This document shows, piece after piece, positions 47,705 through 57,018 of a DNA stretch of 64,000 nt. The DNA is taken from the NCBI GenBank assembly GCA_015660965.1, contig JACTVG010000006.1, positions 1 to 64,000 on the forward strand, given 5' to 3'. Numbering within the stretch: position 1 is the stretch's first letter; every line of letters starts with the position of its first letter. Position numbers and translations under genes: made by a program. Origin of the DNA: Methanoregulaceae archaeon (GTDB lineage: Archaea; Halobacteriota; Methanomicrobia; Methanomicrobiales; Methanospirillaceae). The notes under the pieces were generated by a model. The model did not search any database. It was not told where the DNA came from and saw nothing but the letters and a program-made list of their open reading frames with translations.

Positions 47705-48988
47705 ATGGTGAATGAAACAAGTGCTGGAAAACCAATAAAACCGGATAAACACTTCCTTTTAAGTGACTTGCTTGGGTCGATGGTATTTTTACGAGGAAAA
47801 AAGATCGGCAAGCTTACAGATATGGTTATTGTCGAGACCGGGAAACTTCCGGAAGTTAAGTTTTTTGTTGTTACTCGACCTTTTGGATACCCCCCCCTCC
47901 TTGTACCTTGGGAAAATGTCACATCTATTGAACCAGGTGTATGTGTAGTTGATATTGCTGAAATGAACAAATTTGAAGGCACCCCCTCTGAAGACGCCAT
48001 TCTCCTTCGTGATCATATACTTGACAAAAAAGTTCTCGATATGGAAGATTCTGAGGTCGAAGTCGTATATGATATTCGCCTTGTAGAACGGAACGCAAAA
48101 TTATATGTGACAGAAGTAGATACCAGTAAGTCCGCCCGGCTCCATAGACTTGGCATCGGATTTTTAAGCGGTCTTCTGTATCGGGGTGCTGAGAATAAAG
48201 ATAATGGTGCTATCTCGTGGATGTACGTTCAATCCCTCCCTTCGAATATTAGTAGCTTTAAAGGTGACGTCAAACTCAAAGTGCTCAAAGAGAAACTTGC
48301 TGAAGTGCACCCTGCTGACCTTGCTGATATTCTCGAAGAACTTGACCATGACCAGCGTGTCATGATATTCTCCTCACTCGACAATGCACATGCATCTGAC
48401 ACGTTAGAAGAGATCGAACCGTTTGTACAACGAGATATTATCTCGTCTTTAAGTACTGAAAAAGTGGTTCAGCTAATCAATGATATGACACCAGGGCAAG
48501 CAGCAGATATTCTTTCAGTACTTCCATCAGATGAAGCACAACCGATCCTTGCAGCATTACAACCAGAGAATTCAAAAAAAATTCAATCGATCATAGACAG
48601 ACAAGAGGAAAAAGTCATCCATTATACTACACAAAAAATTTTAAAATTTTCCCTGGAGACTATAGTAGAGTACGTCCAGAATGATTATCCGCGACATGCC
48701 AGAGGAAAAGATGTTATAATGTATGTGTACGTTGTGGATGATCATGACAGGTTGCTCGGGGTAATCGATCTTAAAGAGCTTCTTCAGGCAGATGACAAGG
48801 CAGAATTAAAAGATATCATGATTGAGAACGTCATCAGTCTTTCAACAGAGAGTACATTAAAAGAAGCATCCCAACAGTTCGCCCGGTACGATTTCCGAGC
48901 ACTTCCTGTGACTGACGACCAGAACAAACTTGTTGGTGTTATTCCCTATCGTGACGTCATGAACCTTACTCACCATTTCCTTGAATAA
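47705..48988 (+). CDS. PRC-barrel / MgtE N-domain / CBS protein (soluble Mg2+-sensor-like)
   Basis: A 427-residue protein with no membrane helices. PRC-barrel-like modules occupy about 15-170 (FLRGKKIGKLTDMVIVETG), the MgtE N-superhelix about 195-300 (EVHPADLADILEELDHDQR, MTPGQAADILSVLPSDEA), and a CBS pair about 310-425 (VVDDHDRLLGVIDLKELL, ALPVTDDQNKLVGVIPYRDV). In MgtE channels the N and CBS domains bind Mg2+ and gate the pore; here the pore domain is absent and an Nramp-like permease is the operon partner. GGAGGT lies 8 nt before ATG. Confidence 0.88.
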   Translation: MVNETSAGKPIKPDKHFLLSDLLGSMVFLRGKKIGKLTDMVIVETGKLPEVKFFVVTRPFGYPPLLVPWENVTSIEPGVCVVDIAEMNKFEGTPSEDAILLRDHILDKKVLDMEDSEVEVVYDIRLVERNAKLYVTEVDTSKSARLHRLGIGFLSGLLYRGAENKDNGAISWMYVQSLPSNISSFKGDVKLKVLKEKLAEVHPADLADILEELDHDQRVMIFSSLDNAHASDTLEEIEPFVQRDIISSLSTEKVVQLINDMTPGQAADILSVLPSDEAQPILAALQPENSKKIQSIIDRQEEKVIHYTTQKILKFSLETIVEYVQNDYPRHARGKDVIMYVYVVDDHDRLLGVIDLKELLQADDKAELKDIMIENVISLSTESTLKEASQQFARYDFRALPVTDDQNKLVGVIPYRDVMNLTHHFLE

Positions 48989-49320
48989 TCCTCTTGCAAA
49001 CTTTTTTATTAAAGGTTAGATAACGGAAAAATTTGATTAATATGTTTTGTTACCGAAAATATCGTTATCAAAAATAATTAATTAGTTCATTGCTGACGAA
49101 CTTTATCTGATAAAATAACCGTTTGATACCAAGGAATCTCAATAAACGCTTAATATTGATTGTATAAATCATTCCGCAGTTTATACCGACGGTATTTTTA
49201 ATTCTCCAATAGTTTTAGATGAAACATAGAGATTATTAGAAATGTTTTGATGTGTAATGTAAATATAACAACGAATTATTATTTTGGAATCCAATATTCC
49301 CAAAGATAAGGAGTGATTAG
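48989..49320. other. AT-rich intergenic region
   Basis: 332 bases without a credible gene. It ends with a strong ribosome-binding site (AAGGAGTGAT, 49309-49318) for the thioredoxin-like gene. No repeat or hairpin beyond chance was seen; it probably holds the terminator of the transporter operon and the next promoter. Confidence 0.6.
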
Positions 49321-49722
49321 ATGGATAAAATTATCAAAATTATTACCGCAATAGCAATCATTGTTGCAGTATTAAGTGTTGGATATTTTATTTCTCAAAC
49401 TTCAAAAACTTCAGAGACAACTCTTGGACTAGGAGATCATGGACCGGTTTATTTCTTTTACGGAGAAGGATGCCCACACTGTGCTATTGTCATGCCCCTA
49501 ATAGTAAATTTATCAAAAAAATATCCGGATGCTCATATCCAAATTTTAGAAGTATGGCAGAATGAGACTAACCAAGGCATATATAATTCAGTGAATCAGC
49601 AAATGGGAATATCTCAATTACCAGGAGTACCAGAAGTTATCATTGGTAAAACAATTCTAGTAGGTGACCGTGATATTCCGCAACAGTTTGAAGGATTAAT
49701 TCAAAAAATGTTAAAAAAATAA
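49321..49722 (+). CDS. Membrane-anchored thioredoxin-fold protein (CPHC)
   Basis: A 133-residue protein with an N-terminal membrane helix (5-24) and an outward thioredoxin domain. The redox motif is CPHC (51-54, as in DsbA), and LPGVPEVIIG supplies the cis-Pro loop. It may handle disulfides or reductant on the outer face. Solitary gene with its own ribosome-binding site. Confidence 0.85.
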   Translation: MDKIIKIITAIAIIVAVLSVGYFISQTSKTSETTLGLGDHGPVYFFYGEGCPHCAIVMPLIVNLSKKYPDAHIQILEVWQNETNQGIYNSVNQQMGISQLPGVPEVIIGKTILVGDRDIPQQFEGLIQKMLKK

Positions 49723-49826
49723 ATTACTAGCATTTTTTTGAAATTTTATAAATTTAAGCTCGTTCCGTCAATTCCCTAGATATAGTCCTAAATTATTCTT
49801 ATTTACTTCTTCATAAGGGTCGATGA

Positions 49827-50375
49827 ATGATCAAATTTGCAGAACAAGCAACACTTATTATGGTGAATGCTGGATTCTTTGATGATAGCATGACACACAA
49901 AGAGACATTCCATGGTGTACCGGGTATCCTTAGACCTTTTAAAGAATATATCGACGCAAAGAGATTGAAGAAAGGTGACCAGATAGTATATTATGGTGTG
50001 CCAGGGACTTGTACACCATTCATTGAATTGCTGGGATTCGCAATCAGATCACTTGAACTTGAACAGATTTTTGTTCCATTGCTAGACGAAACAAAAGCAA
50101 AGAAAATTCAAAGCGTTTCTGATGTCGGAATGCAAGTCAGTCTTCAAGCAGTTACACTAAAGCCTAATGTTATTGTTGTCATGGGCGGGCTCTCGATGCC
50201 AAATGTTCCGGTGAAGCCAGAACAGGTAAAAGCGATTATTGACAAGCATACTGACGCTATCATCATCGGTGTCTGCTTTATGAAAATGTTTGAAAAAGCC
50301 GGGTGGTTGAAAATAATTGAGTTTGACTGTCTGATCGATGCAAATATTGATCCGGTTGAAGTTATCAAGAAATAA
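49827..50375 (+). CDS. DUF2124 family protein
   Basis: A 182-residue cytoplasmic protein of an archaeal family of unknown function. Characteristic segments: GVPGILRPFKEYI, VYYGVPGTCTPFIELLGFAI and VIVVMGGLSMPNVPVKPE, a Rossmann-like alternation. It converges on frhB. ATG at 49827; an overlapping out-of-frame ATG lies 4 nt upstream. Confidence 0.75.
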   Translation: MIKFAEQATLIMVNAGFFDDSMTHKETFHGVPGILRPFKEYIDAKRLKKGDQIVYYGVPGTCTPFIELLGFAIRSLELEQIFVPLLDETKAKKIQSVSDVGMQVSLQAVTLKPNVIVVMGGLSMPNVPVKPEQVKAIIDKHTDAIIIGVCFMKMFEKAGWLKIIEFDCLIDANIDPVEVIKK

Positions 50376-50390
50376 AAAAATACCATCAAT

Positions 50391-50407
50391 CGTTTTTTTT
50401 TAAAACG
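50391..50407. terminator. T-rich hairpin between convergent DUF2124 and frhB
   Basis: CGTTTT and AAAACG flank a run of T: a short hairpin overlapping a T10 tract between two converging stop codons. Archaeal termination depends chiefly on T tracts, so it can serve DUF2124; the A-rich complement serves frhB less well. Confidence 0.4.
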
Positions 50408-50426
50408 TTCCAAGAAAAGAAAAAAA

Positions 50427-51353
50427 TTAGATGTATGGGTTGCGCAGTGCCTTACCCACACCAAAGGTCTTTCGCTCTTCGAGAGTAGCCTTGTTCTTGG
50501 TGATTTTCTCGTTAGCGAGTTTGGTTACGAGTTCAAGACCAGGCTTTACCTTCTCAATTGGTTGGGTCTCGAAGGCGCCTGCTGCGATTGCCTTTGCCCA
50601 GACCGAGTCACCGATCTTGCTTCTCACAAAGACCGTGCTCCAGCCATCAGGGCTGCCGACGGATCCTGTCGAGATATCAGCGAGATTTGCGACATAGTCG
50701 AGACAGACATGACACCCAGGCTGCTCGTACTTGTGGGTCACTTTGAGTGGCAACTGGACAACCTGTCCGCGCTTGCCGTAAACCCAGAACTTGCCCTTGC
50801 CGATCTCCATTTTCTTGACAGATTCCATCTTCATTGCAGCATGGTCTTCCACGAGTTGAAGAATACTCTGGTACGGGAAGTTTTCCATACAGAAGATACC
50901 GACTGCAAGAGCGATACTGGCGCCTACATCACGGAGCCCAATCGGGTAAAGCTGACCTTTTCTGACCGCTTGCATCTGGCAGGGGGTGCCAACGATACCG
51001 ACTTTATCGAGCCCAAAGCTACGGGTAGCTTCCTTGATCATGGACACGTTCGGGCTGAGGTTATACTTGGTACCAGCTGCAGCAAGCAGATCAGCCTTTG
51101 TTGTTACAATGGCCGGGATAGGTCTCCATGGCTCAGGGAAGTCAAAGTTCGAGTTATCTCTCATGATCTTTGATGGATTTGCCTTCGCAAACTCCTTGGT
51201 TGCAGCGACAATCGCGCCGTCAATGATACCTTCATCGAGTGCAAACGCGAGCAGGTGAGTGACGATACCGCCATCCTGCGAATGCTTAAGAAGCTTCTTG
51301 TTGGTGCTCCGTGCTGAGACACATAATTTGTATTTACCGAGTTCTGTTCCCAT
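50427..51353 (-). CDS. frhB: Coenzyme F420-reducing hydrogenase, beta subunit
   Basis: The F420- and FAD-binding subunit (308 residues) that passes electrons from FrhG to F420. SQDGGIVTHLLAFALDEGII and VGIVGTPCQMQAVRKGQLYP are the flavin/F420 signatures; later cysteines (GIFCMEN, GCHVCLDY) hold the [4Fe-4S] cluster. Start at ATG 51353 (MGTELGKYKLC). Confidence 0.96.
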   Translation of the reverse strand: MGTELGKYKLCVSARSTNKKLLKHSQDGGIVTHLLAFALDEGIIDGAIVAATKEFAKANPSKIMRDNSNFDFPEPWRPIPAIVTTKADLLAAAGTKYNLSPNVSMIKEATRSFGLDKVGIVGTPCQMQAVRKGQLYPIGLRDVGASIALAVGIFCMENFPYQSILQLVEDHAAMKMESVKKMEIGKGKFWVYGKRGQVVQLPLKVTHKYEQPGCHVCLDYVANLADISTGSVGSPDGWSTVFVRSKIGDSVWAKAIAAGAFETQPIEKVKPGLELVTKLANEKITKNKATLEERKTFGVGKALRNPYI

Positions 51354-51363
51354 TTCAATCACC

Positions 51364-52248
51364 TCACTGGAGCGCCGCCATTATGGCCTCGTTGATCGCC
51401 TCGTAATTCTCGACAACTTCGAAGCTGAACCAGCTCCGCGGGCATTGGTTATAGCAGGCACCGCATTTGATGCACAAGTCGCGCTCACCTTGGGGCTTGC
51501 CATACTCATGAGTAATTGCACGGACTGGGCATGCCGATGCGCAGCTGCCACATCCCATGCAGAGACCTTGGTTGATGACTTCTGTCATCAAGTCGCAGAA
51601 GCAAGCTGTTGTTCCTCGCTGTGCCGCCATCATTAGGGGTGTGAGGTATTTGGTTGCGAGATCCTTCTGCTCCTTTGTTCCCTTAAGCAGTAGGTATGCC
51701 ATAACAGCCACGTTTCTGATCATTTGGGGGGACGGAGCACATCCGGGGATGTACACATCGACCTTGATTATATCCCCAATCGGCAGGTATGCCTCGTGTT
51801 GTGGCTGGTTCTGCTGGCCACCGCGGGAGAACCGGGTGATGTTACCATAACAGGCACAACCGCCAAGTGCTACAACAACTGCTGACTTTTCACGGGTTTC
51901 TTTAATCTCTTGAACTGCAAGTTTGTCATTAATACAGACTGAACCCTCAACGAATGAAACATCAACCTTCTGAATGTGCCTTACATCTGCAAGTGTGGGC
52001 ATGTATTTTAGGTCAACGTATCTGTCGAGGAGTGTTAACAATCCACCGTAGTTGTCTGCTAATGCAACAGTACAACCGGTACACCCACTCAGGTGTGTAT
52101 AGCCCACTGTAATCTTGTCTACCACAGGCTTAACCTCCTTTTTCGTTGTTTCCGTTTTTGTTCCTACATCAGCTGGTTTCTGCGGAGCCGCAGCTTTTTG
52201 CGGTTCCTCGCTGACGCTCTTCTTGAAGACGCTTGATAGTAGTCCCAT
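51364..52248 (-). CDS. frhG: Coenzyme F420-reducing hydrogenase, gamma (small) subunit
   Basis: The 294-residue electron-transfer subunit. SGCTGCTVALADNYGG (C56, C59) begins the proximal cluster site; two ferredoxin motifs CMGCGSCASACP and CIKCGACYNQCP follow. Relative to the usual start just before the VGYTHLSGC segment it has about 45 extra residues, a Lys/Pro/Ala-rich linker after MGLLSSVFKK. That extension overlaps the frhD coding region by 80 nt. Confidence 0.95.
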   Translation of the reverse strand: MGLLSSVFKKSVSEEPQKAAAPQKPADVGTKTETTKKEVKPVVDKITVGYTHLSGCTGCTVALADNYGGLLTLLDRYVDLKYMPTLADVRHIQKVDVSFVEGSVCINDKLAVQEIKETREKSAVVVALGGCACYGNITRFSRGGQQNQPQHEAYLPIGDIIKVDVYIPGCAPSPQMIRNVAVMAYLLLKGTKEQKDLATKYLTPLMMAAQRGTTACFCDLMTEVINQGLCMGCGSCASACPVRAITHEYGKPQGERDLCIKCGACYNQCPRSWFSFEVVENYEAINEAIMAALQ

Positions 52249-52708
52249 AATCCACTCCTATTGTTTCCAGTATTACCCGAATTGTGTTCGGAATCGCCTT
52301 CTGAACTGTTTCAGAAAGTCCGAGTTCAAATTCAGGATCTGTAACCTTTGCTGGTTGGCATCCTATGATCGTAATATCGATTTGATCCTTAATACGCTGG
52401 AGCGGCTCTGCAAGATCCCATGAATGTGCATCACGGTAACTTCCGGGAGGCAGATCTTCAACCCGTAACTTCGCGATAGTACCGGGGTCTGCACCGAAAT
52501 CAGCGATGTCTACAATCACGAGTTTCTTAGTCACTTCCGGATTAAGTAGCGTAAAAATAAAGTGCGGGCCTCCAAGGCCAGCATCAACTACTTTTACATT
52601 GTCGGGAAGTGTGAGTTTTTGCATTTCCTCAATCACCGCAGGTCCGAATCCATCATCGGCAAACAGGGGATTTCCGCATCCAACAATTACGATCTCTGGA
52701 TACAACAT
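52169..52708 (-). CDS. frhD: F420-hydrogenase maturation endopeptidase
   Basis: A 179-residue nickel-dependent protease that trims the FrhA C-terminus after Ni insertion. VGCGNPLFADDGFGPAVIEE at residues 9-28 contains the Ni-binding acid; VDAGLGGPHF and VIVDIADFGADPG follow. The last 25 residues are Arg/Glu-rich and lie in the overlap with frhG. 10 nt after frhA. Confidence 0.95.
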   Translation of the reverse strand: MLYPEIVIVGCGNPLFADDGFGPAVIEEMQKLTLPDNVKVVDAGLGGPHFIFTLLNPEVTKKLVIVDIADFGADPGTIAKLRVEDLPPGSYRDAHSWDLAEPLQRIKDQIDITIIGCQPAKVTDPEFELGLSETVQKAIPNTIRVILETIGVDYGTTIKRLQEERQRGTAKSCGSAETS

Positions 52709-52718
52709 CGGGTTACAC

Positions 52719-54086
52719 TCACTGGATGAGCTTCTGAGCCACTAGCTTGTTGTCCTCATCCAATACGATCATGTGGGTAGCACACGATACACAGGGGTCA
52801 TACCCACGCATGACAACTTCAGCAAGCTGCCAGGGTGCACCGACAAGTGCAGCACTGCAGGTCGCAAAGTTCCAAGTTGTCGGAACTAGCATGGAGAAGT
52901 ACTGGACTTTCCAATCCTTCACACGTGCTATGTGGACATCTGTGCCACGGGGTGCCTCATTCGCTGCCCATCCGAGAGAACCATCGCCATCTGGGACAAA
53001 GTCTGCCATGACCTTTCCACTGGGATTCAATGCGTCAATGCAGTCAATCATTTCGTAGAAAGAATCCTGGTATTCCATCTCTCGAGCAACGTTCTGGCCA
53101 ACAGTACCTTTCTCATCAAAGTTCTTGTAAGTGACAAGACGTGCACGTGGACCGACTTCAACGGGTTGTCCATCATACATCGGGATACCAGTGCAAGCTT
53201 CCATCTGTGGGTTGACTTTGGTTCCCATCTTGGTGGTTCCACCTACGGGGTATTTCGGCTCTTCAAGTGAGATTTCCATCTCACCCATGTACCAGTCCCA
53301 CGGCCGGACTTCCTTGAATCGGTTAATGTCCCAGGAGGGGCATTCTTCAAGGCTTGAGCTGCCATAGAACGCATCAGTTGCAAGGTAACCCTGGTCATGA
53401 TAACCGAGGTCCTTAGGTAGTGGAACTTTCATGCCGCCGACGTCAACCCAGTCTCTCTTCTGGTAGTTGCGGAGGACTGCAATCATGAACTCAGCTTGTT
53501 GGTGAGCAAGAACAAGTCCTTCCTTTGCAAGATCATACATTTTCGTCTTTGCCTGCTCGGAGCAGTTCCTATACATACCGCCGACACGGGTATTGCTCGG
53601 GTGGATACATTCTCCACCAGCAATTTGGCCGATAGTCTGACCGATCTCACGGATCCTCTGAATGCGCTTTGCTACGCTGCGCACCGGCTCTTCTGGTGTG
53701 AATGGGTTGACCTTGACCTCTGTTCCCGGTATATATAAGTCCGGTAGAATCAGGATGTCGTGCAGTGCAATGCTATGGGCCCGGTTGGCTAGCTGAAGGA
53801 TATGACGAAGCATCTTTGCATCCTTGGGAATTTCACACTTAATGGATGCTTCCATTGCTTCAGTACCTGCCAAATTATGCGCAATCGGACAGATACCACA
53901 GACACGGGATGCGATCTTGGGCACCTGCTCGGGTGTCTTTCCGATGGCGAGTTTTTCAACTCCCCTTACCGGAGTAATAGAACACCAATTACCCTTCTCG
54001 ATGATGCCTGCGTCGTTAACCTTCAAGACAAGTTTTGAGTGACCCTCATGTCTTGTGGTTGGGGAAATCTCTACAACTTTCGACAA
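52719..54086 (-). CDS. frhA: Coenzyme F420-reducing [NiFe]-hydrogenase, alpha (large) subunit
   Basis: The 455-residue catalytic subunit, H2 to F420. Ni-Fe ligands: C63 and C66 in RVCGIC, and C432 and C435 in DPCVSC. H438 is the expected cleavage site, leaving a 17-residue peptide (MIVLDEDNKLVAQKLIQ) to be removed by FrhD. All four are Cys, so this is the non-selenium form. Start is TTG at 54086, with GAGGCG 7 nt upstream. First gene of frhADGB. Confidence 0.97.
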   Translation of the reverse strand: MSKVVEISPTTRHEGHSKLVLKVNDAGIIEKGNWCSITPVRGVEKLAIGKTPEQVPKIASRVCGICPIAHNLAGTEAMEASIKCEIPKDAKMLRHILQLANRAHSIALHDILILPDLYIPGTEVKVNPFTPEEPVRSVAKRIQRIREIGQTIGQIAGGECIHPSNTRVGGMYRNCSEQAKTKMYDLAKEGLVLAHQQAEFMIAVLRNYQKRDWVDVGGMKVPLPKDLGYHDQGYLATDAFYGSSSLEECPSWDINRFKEVRPWDWYMGEMEISLEEPKYPVGGTTKMGTKVNPQMEACTGIPMYDGQPVEVGPRARLVTYKNFDEKGTVGQNVAREMEYQDSFYEMIDCIDALNPSGKVMADFVPDGDGSLGWAANEAPRGTDVHIARVKDWKVQYFSMLVPTTWNFATCSAALVGAPWQLAEVVMRGYDPCVSCATHMIVLDEDNKLVAQKLIQ

Positions 54087-54388
54087 TATTATCGCCTCAT
54101 TTGTGTTGTTTTGTTCACAGCGCTATACAAAATTTTCTTCTTAGATCTCTCATCTCTAGAGATAATTGACCGTACAAAGTACGTTCGACTTTAGTTAGGT
54201 GTATCAATTTAATAACCCTTTTTAATTAGATCTGATCGTATTACAAGACGTAAATGCAATAATAAATCGATATTTTCAAAAAACCAATGTGCAATAATTT
54301 TTATCTCTATTAGCTTTTGTTAAATGAAATATAATTCTCTCTACCATAATCAAATAAAATTTAAAGATTTTTTACTAACAATTGCTAT
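54087..54388. other. frhA upstream region with two palindromes
   Basis: 302 bases between frhA (start) and mptA (stop). It must carry the frh promoter. Two symmetric sites occur: ATCTCTAGAGAT (54152-54163, perfect 12-bp) and CGTAC-AAA-GTACG (54171-54183). AT-rich tracts near 54205-54225 could hold the TATA element. No coding region is seen. Confidence 0.5.
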
Positions 54389-55399
54389 TCAATCCGATAC
54401 ATGCAATCGATCGCCGTTTAGTTCATCTATAAGTTCAGCGATTGTAGCTCGCCTTTCCGCATAGGCGTCGTGTTGATGGATACTCTCTTCATTAGTTTGT
54501 TTAATTGTGACTACAGAATCACCAGAAAGATACTCAAACTGGGCAAGAACCATCTTTGCCATTTCCCGCACACAATCTTCGACGAAACGGGGATTCTTGT
54601 GTGCGGCAAGCACGACGTGGCTTTCATCTCCTCGTTTCAACAGTTCATATATCCCACTACTCATCGAATCTTTTAATATGACTATAATCTTTTCCAGATC
54701 AACGGTCTGGTCATCGTCTGTCTCGATACAGAGAAAACCCCGTCCTCTCTGATTATGGGTTGCCATCGGGACTTCGGAAAAGAACTTTTCAATTGTTCCT
54801 TCCTCAACTCCGAGAGTATGAAATACATGCGTTGCCCTTTCTTTCATAATGTTTTGAGCACAAGGGCAGGCTGTCATACCTGTTACTTCAGCGCCAATGC
54901 TTTTACGAACAATGGGTTGACGGAACGTTCGACGTGCAATTGCACGGGCATGAACCTTAACCACTTCATGGCAAGTGGTGTGACTTACGGGAGTTTCACG
55001 CTTAACCATGAATTCGCTTCTCATCAGTACCTCTGTTCGGTCTGCATACTCATGACGATCAAGAAGCTTGCGGGCAACGGCACTACATAAATTCTCAATT
55101 TCGTTCACTTTGCCGTCAATGGCTTGCTGTAGTACCTCATCGATTACCTCAAAATTCCGTGAAAGGTTCGCCCCTTTCAAGCTTCCCGGGAGGTCAACGA
55201 AAATGTCAAAAGATGAAATAAAGATAATAGGTCGTTTTTCAGGGCGTGCAACTTCCACGAGTTTTTTAACACCTTTCACCCCTACTCTTGTAAGGTTGAT
55301 CCTAACATCTGGCGATGTTGCTTGAATGTCAGGCAATTCCCGGGCAAACGAGTTCTCGGGTTTGTCATTCGTGCTAGTGTGGGGAATAGATAATCCCAT
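54389..55399 (-). CDS. mptA: GTP cyclohydrolase MptA
   Basis: A 336-residue Fe2+-dependent GTP cyclohydrolase (type IB family) that starts tetrahydromethanopterin synthesis. GVKGVKKLVEV, FVDLPGSLKGANLSRNFEVI and MTACPCAQ (metal Cys) are signature segments; SHVVLAAHKNPRFVEDCVR closes the core. The first 20 residues are a variable extension, so a later start is possible. Confidence 0.95.
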   Translation of the reverse strand: MGLSIPHTSTNDKPENSFARELPDIQATSPDVRINLTRVGVKGVKKLVEVARPEKRPIIFISSFDIFVDLPGSLKGANLSRNFEVIDEVLQQAIDGKVNEIENLCSAVARKLLDRHEYADRTEVLMRSEFMVKRETPVSHTTCHEVVKVHARAIARRTFRQPIVRKSIGAEVTGMTACPCAQNIMKERATHVFHTLGVEEGTIEKFFSEVPMATHNQRGRGFLCIETDDDQTVDLEKIIVILKDSMSSGIYELLKRGDESHVVLAAHKNPRFVEDCVREMAKMVLAQFEYLSGDSVVTIKQTNEESIHQHDAYAERRATIAELIDELNGDRLHVSD

Positions 55400-55483
55400 C
55401 CTTGTGGTTATCTTATCGTGTGCTCTTGAGTTGTCTTCATATAATATTTATGTGCTTTGTTGCTGATATCAAAAGGAAGTGCT

Positions 55484-56473
55484 ATGGTTAAAAAATATTA
55501 TGAGTCTGATGCCGATCTCGGTGTCCTGAAAGGGAAAAAGATTGCCGTGATTGGTTATGGTTCACAAGGACGTGGGCAATCGTTGAATCTTAAAGATAGT
55601 GGGCTCGACGTTGTTATTGGGTTGCGCCCAGGAAAAAGCTGGGATGCGGCAAGCAAAGATGGGCAAAAAGTTATGCCGGTCTCCGATGCAGTGAAAAAAT
55701 CGGAAATTATCCAAATCTTGGTTCCCGATGAACTCCAAGCTGCATTGTACCGTACTGAGATTATGCCGTTCTTATCTGACAAAAAATGTTTAATGTTCTC
55801 TCATGGATTCAATATCCATTTTGGTCAGATACTCCCGCCTCAGAAAATTGATGTTATCATGGTTGCGCCAAAAGGACCCGGTGCCATGGTGCGCCGCCAA
55901 TACGAAGATGGGAAAGGAGTTCCTGCCCTCATTGCCATTCACCAGGATTATACCGGAAATGCTCATAAAATAGCACTCGCGTATGCAAAAGCTATTGGAG
56001 CGACACGAGCGGTTGTGCTTGAAACTACGTTCCGTGAAGAAACAGAAACCGATCTCTTTGGTGAACAGGCCGTTCTATGCGGAGGTACTACCTCTTTAGT
56101 CAAAGCAGGGTTTGAGACGCTTGTCGATGCCGGTTATTCTCCTGAAATGGCATACCTTGAAGTCTGCCACGAGTTGAAGTTAATCGTCGATTTGATTTAC
56201 GAGGGGGGTCTCACGAATATGCGAAAATATATTAGCAACACTGCACAGTATGGCGATCTGACTCGTGGTCCACGTGTAATAGGACCAGAGGTCTATGTCG
56301 CGATGCAGGAAATTCTCAAAGACATTCAGGACGGTAGTTTCGCAAGGGAATGGATGCTGGAGAATCTGGTCAATCGGCCAGTCTTTAATGCACTTACCAA
56401 AGCAGATGAGGAGCATCTAATTGAGGACATCGGGCGCGAAGTCCGAGCCATGATGCCCCAGTTTAAAAAATAG
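55484..56473 (+). CDS. ilvC: Ketol-acid reductoisomerase
   Basis: A 329-residue class I enzyme of Val/Leu/Ile synthesis. NAD(P) motif [18 protein letters not shown] and the Mg2+-binding [12 protein letters not shown] and [11 protein letters not shown] segments are clear. Start at ATG 55484 with GGAAG upstream, not the in-frame codon at 55457. No ilvB/ilvN neighbours here. Confidence 0.96.
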   Translation: MVKKYYESDADLGVLKGKKIAVIGYGSQGRGQSLNLKDSGLDVVIGLRPGKSWDAASKDGQKVMPVSDAVKKSEIIQILVPDELQAALYRTEIMPFLSDKKCLMFSHGFNIHFGQILPPQKIDVIMVAPKGPGAMVRRQYEDGKGVPALIAIHQDYTGNAHKIALAYAKAIGATRAVVLETTFREETETDLFGEQAVLCGGTTSLVKAGFETLVDAGYSPEMAYLEVCHELKLIVDLIYEGGLTNMRKYISNTAQYGDLTRGPRVIGPEVYVAMQEILKDIQDGSFAREWMLENLVNRPVFNALTKADEEHLIEDIGREVRAMMPQFKK

Positions 56474-56520
56474 AATAATATCTGGCAACCTTTTTTTCTC
56501 GGAATACAGATATCTCTGTT

Positions 56521-57003
56521 ATGGCACGGTGTATTATTTATTATTCATATTCTGGTACCACTCGTCGTCTTGCAAAAAAAGTTAAGGCTGCCTGTGGTGC
56601 TGATAGTATTGAGGTAACCTCTAATAAAACTTATAATGCACTCACCGTCTATCCCCTTGGAAGTTACCGGGCGAGCAAAGGTGAAAAGGATCCTATCGAA
56701 CCGAAAAAAATCGATGTAACTAGATATGACTTGATTATATTGGGCACGCCGGTTTGGGCTTGGAAACCAACTCCCGCTATGAACGCGGCAATTGCAGCTT
56801 TAAAAGGATGTGAAGGGAAAAAGGCAATTATCTTTGCAACGTGTGGTGGTCAACCTGGTAAAACGATTGACATCATGAAGAAGCAACTCGAGTCTCAAGG
56901 CGTGAAGGTTATTGGAGATTTTATTTTTAATAGAAAAGATGTAAGGGATGGAAAAAAAATTAACGAGTTAATTGTATCTGTCAATGCCACAATAACTGAA
57001 TAA
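56521..57003 (+). CDS. Flavodoxin-family protein
   Basis: A 160-residue flavodoxin-like protein. FMN phosphate loop YYSYSGTTRRLAKK near residue 7 and LGTPVWAWKPTPAM plus FATCGGQPG around the isoalloxazine site are typical. Likely a cytosolic electron carrier. Separate gene, 47 nt after ilvC. Confidence 0.92.
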   Translation: MARCIIYYSYSGTTRRLAKKVKAACGADSIEVTSNKTYNALTVYPLGSYRASKGEKDPIEPKKIDVTRYDLIILGTPVWAWKPTPAMNAAIAALKGCEGKKAIIFATCGGQPGKTIDIMKKQLESQGVKVIGDFIFNRKDVRDGKKINELIVSVNATITE

Positions 57004-57018
57004 CTATTTTTAGCTCAA

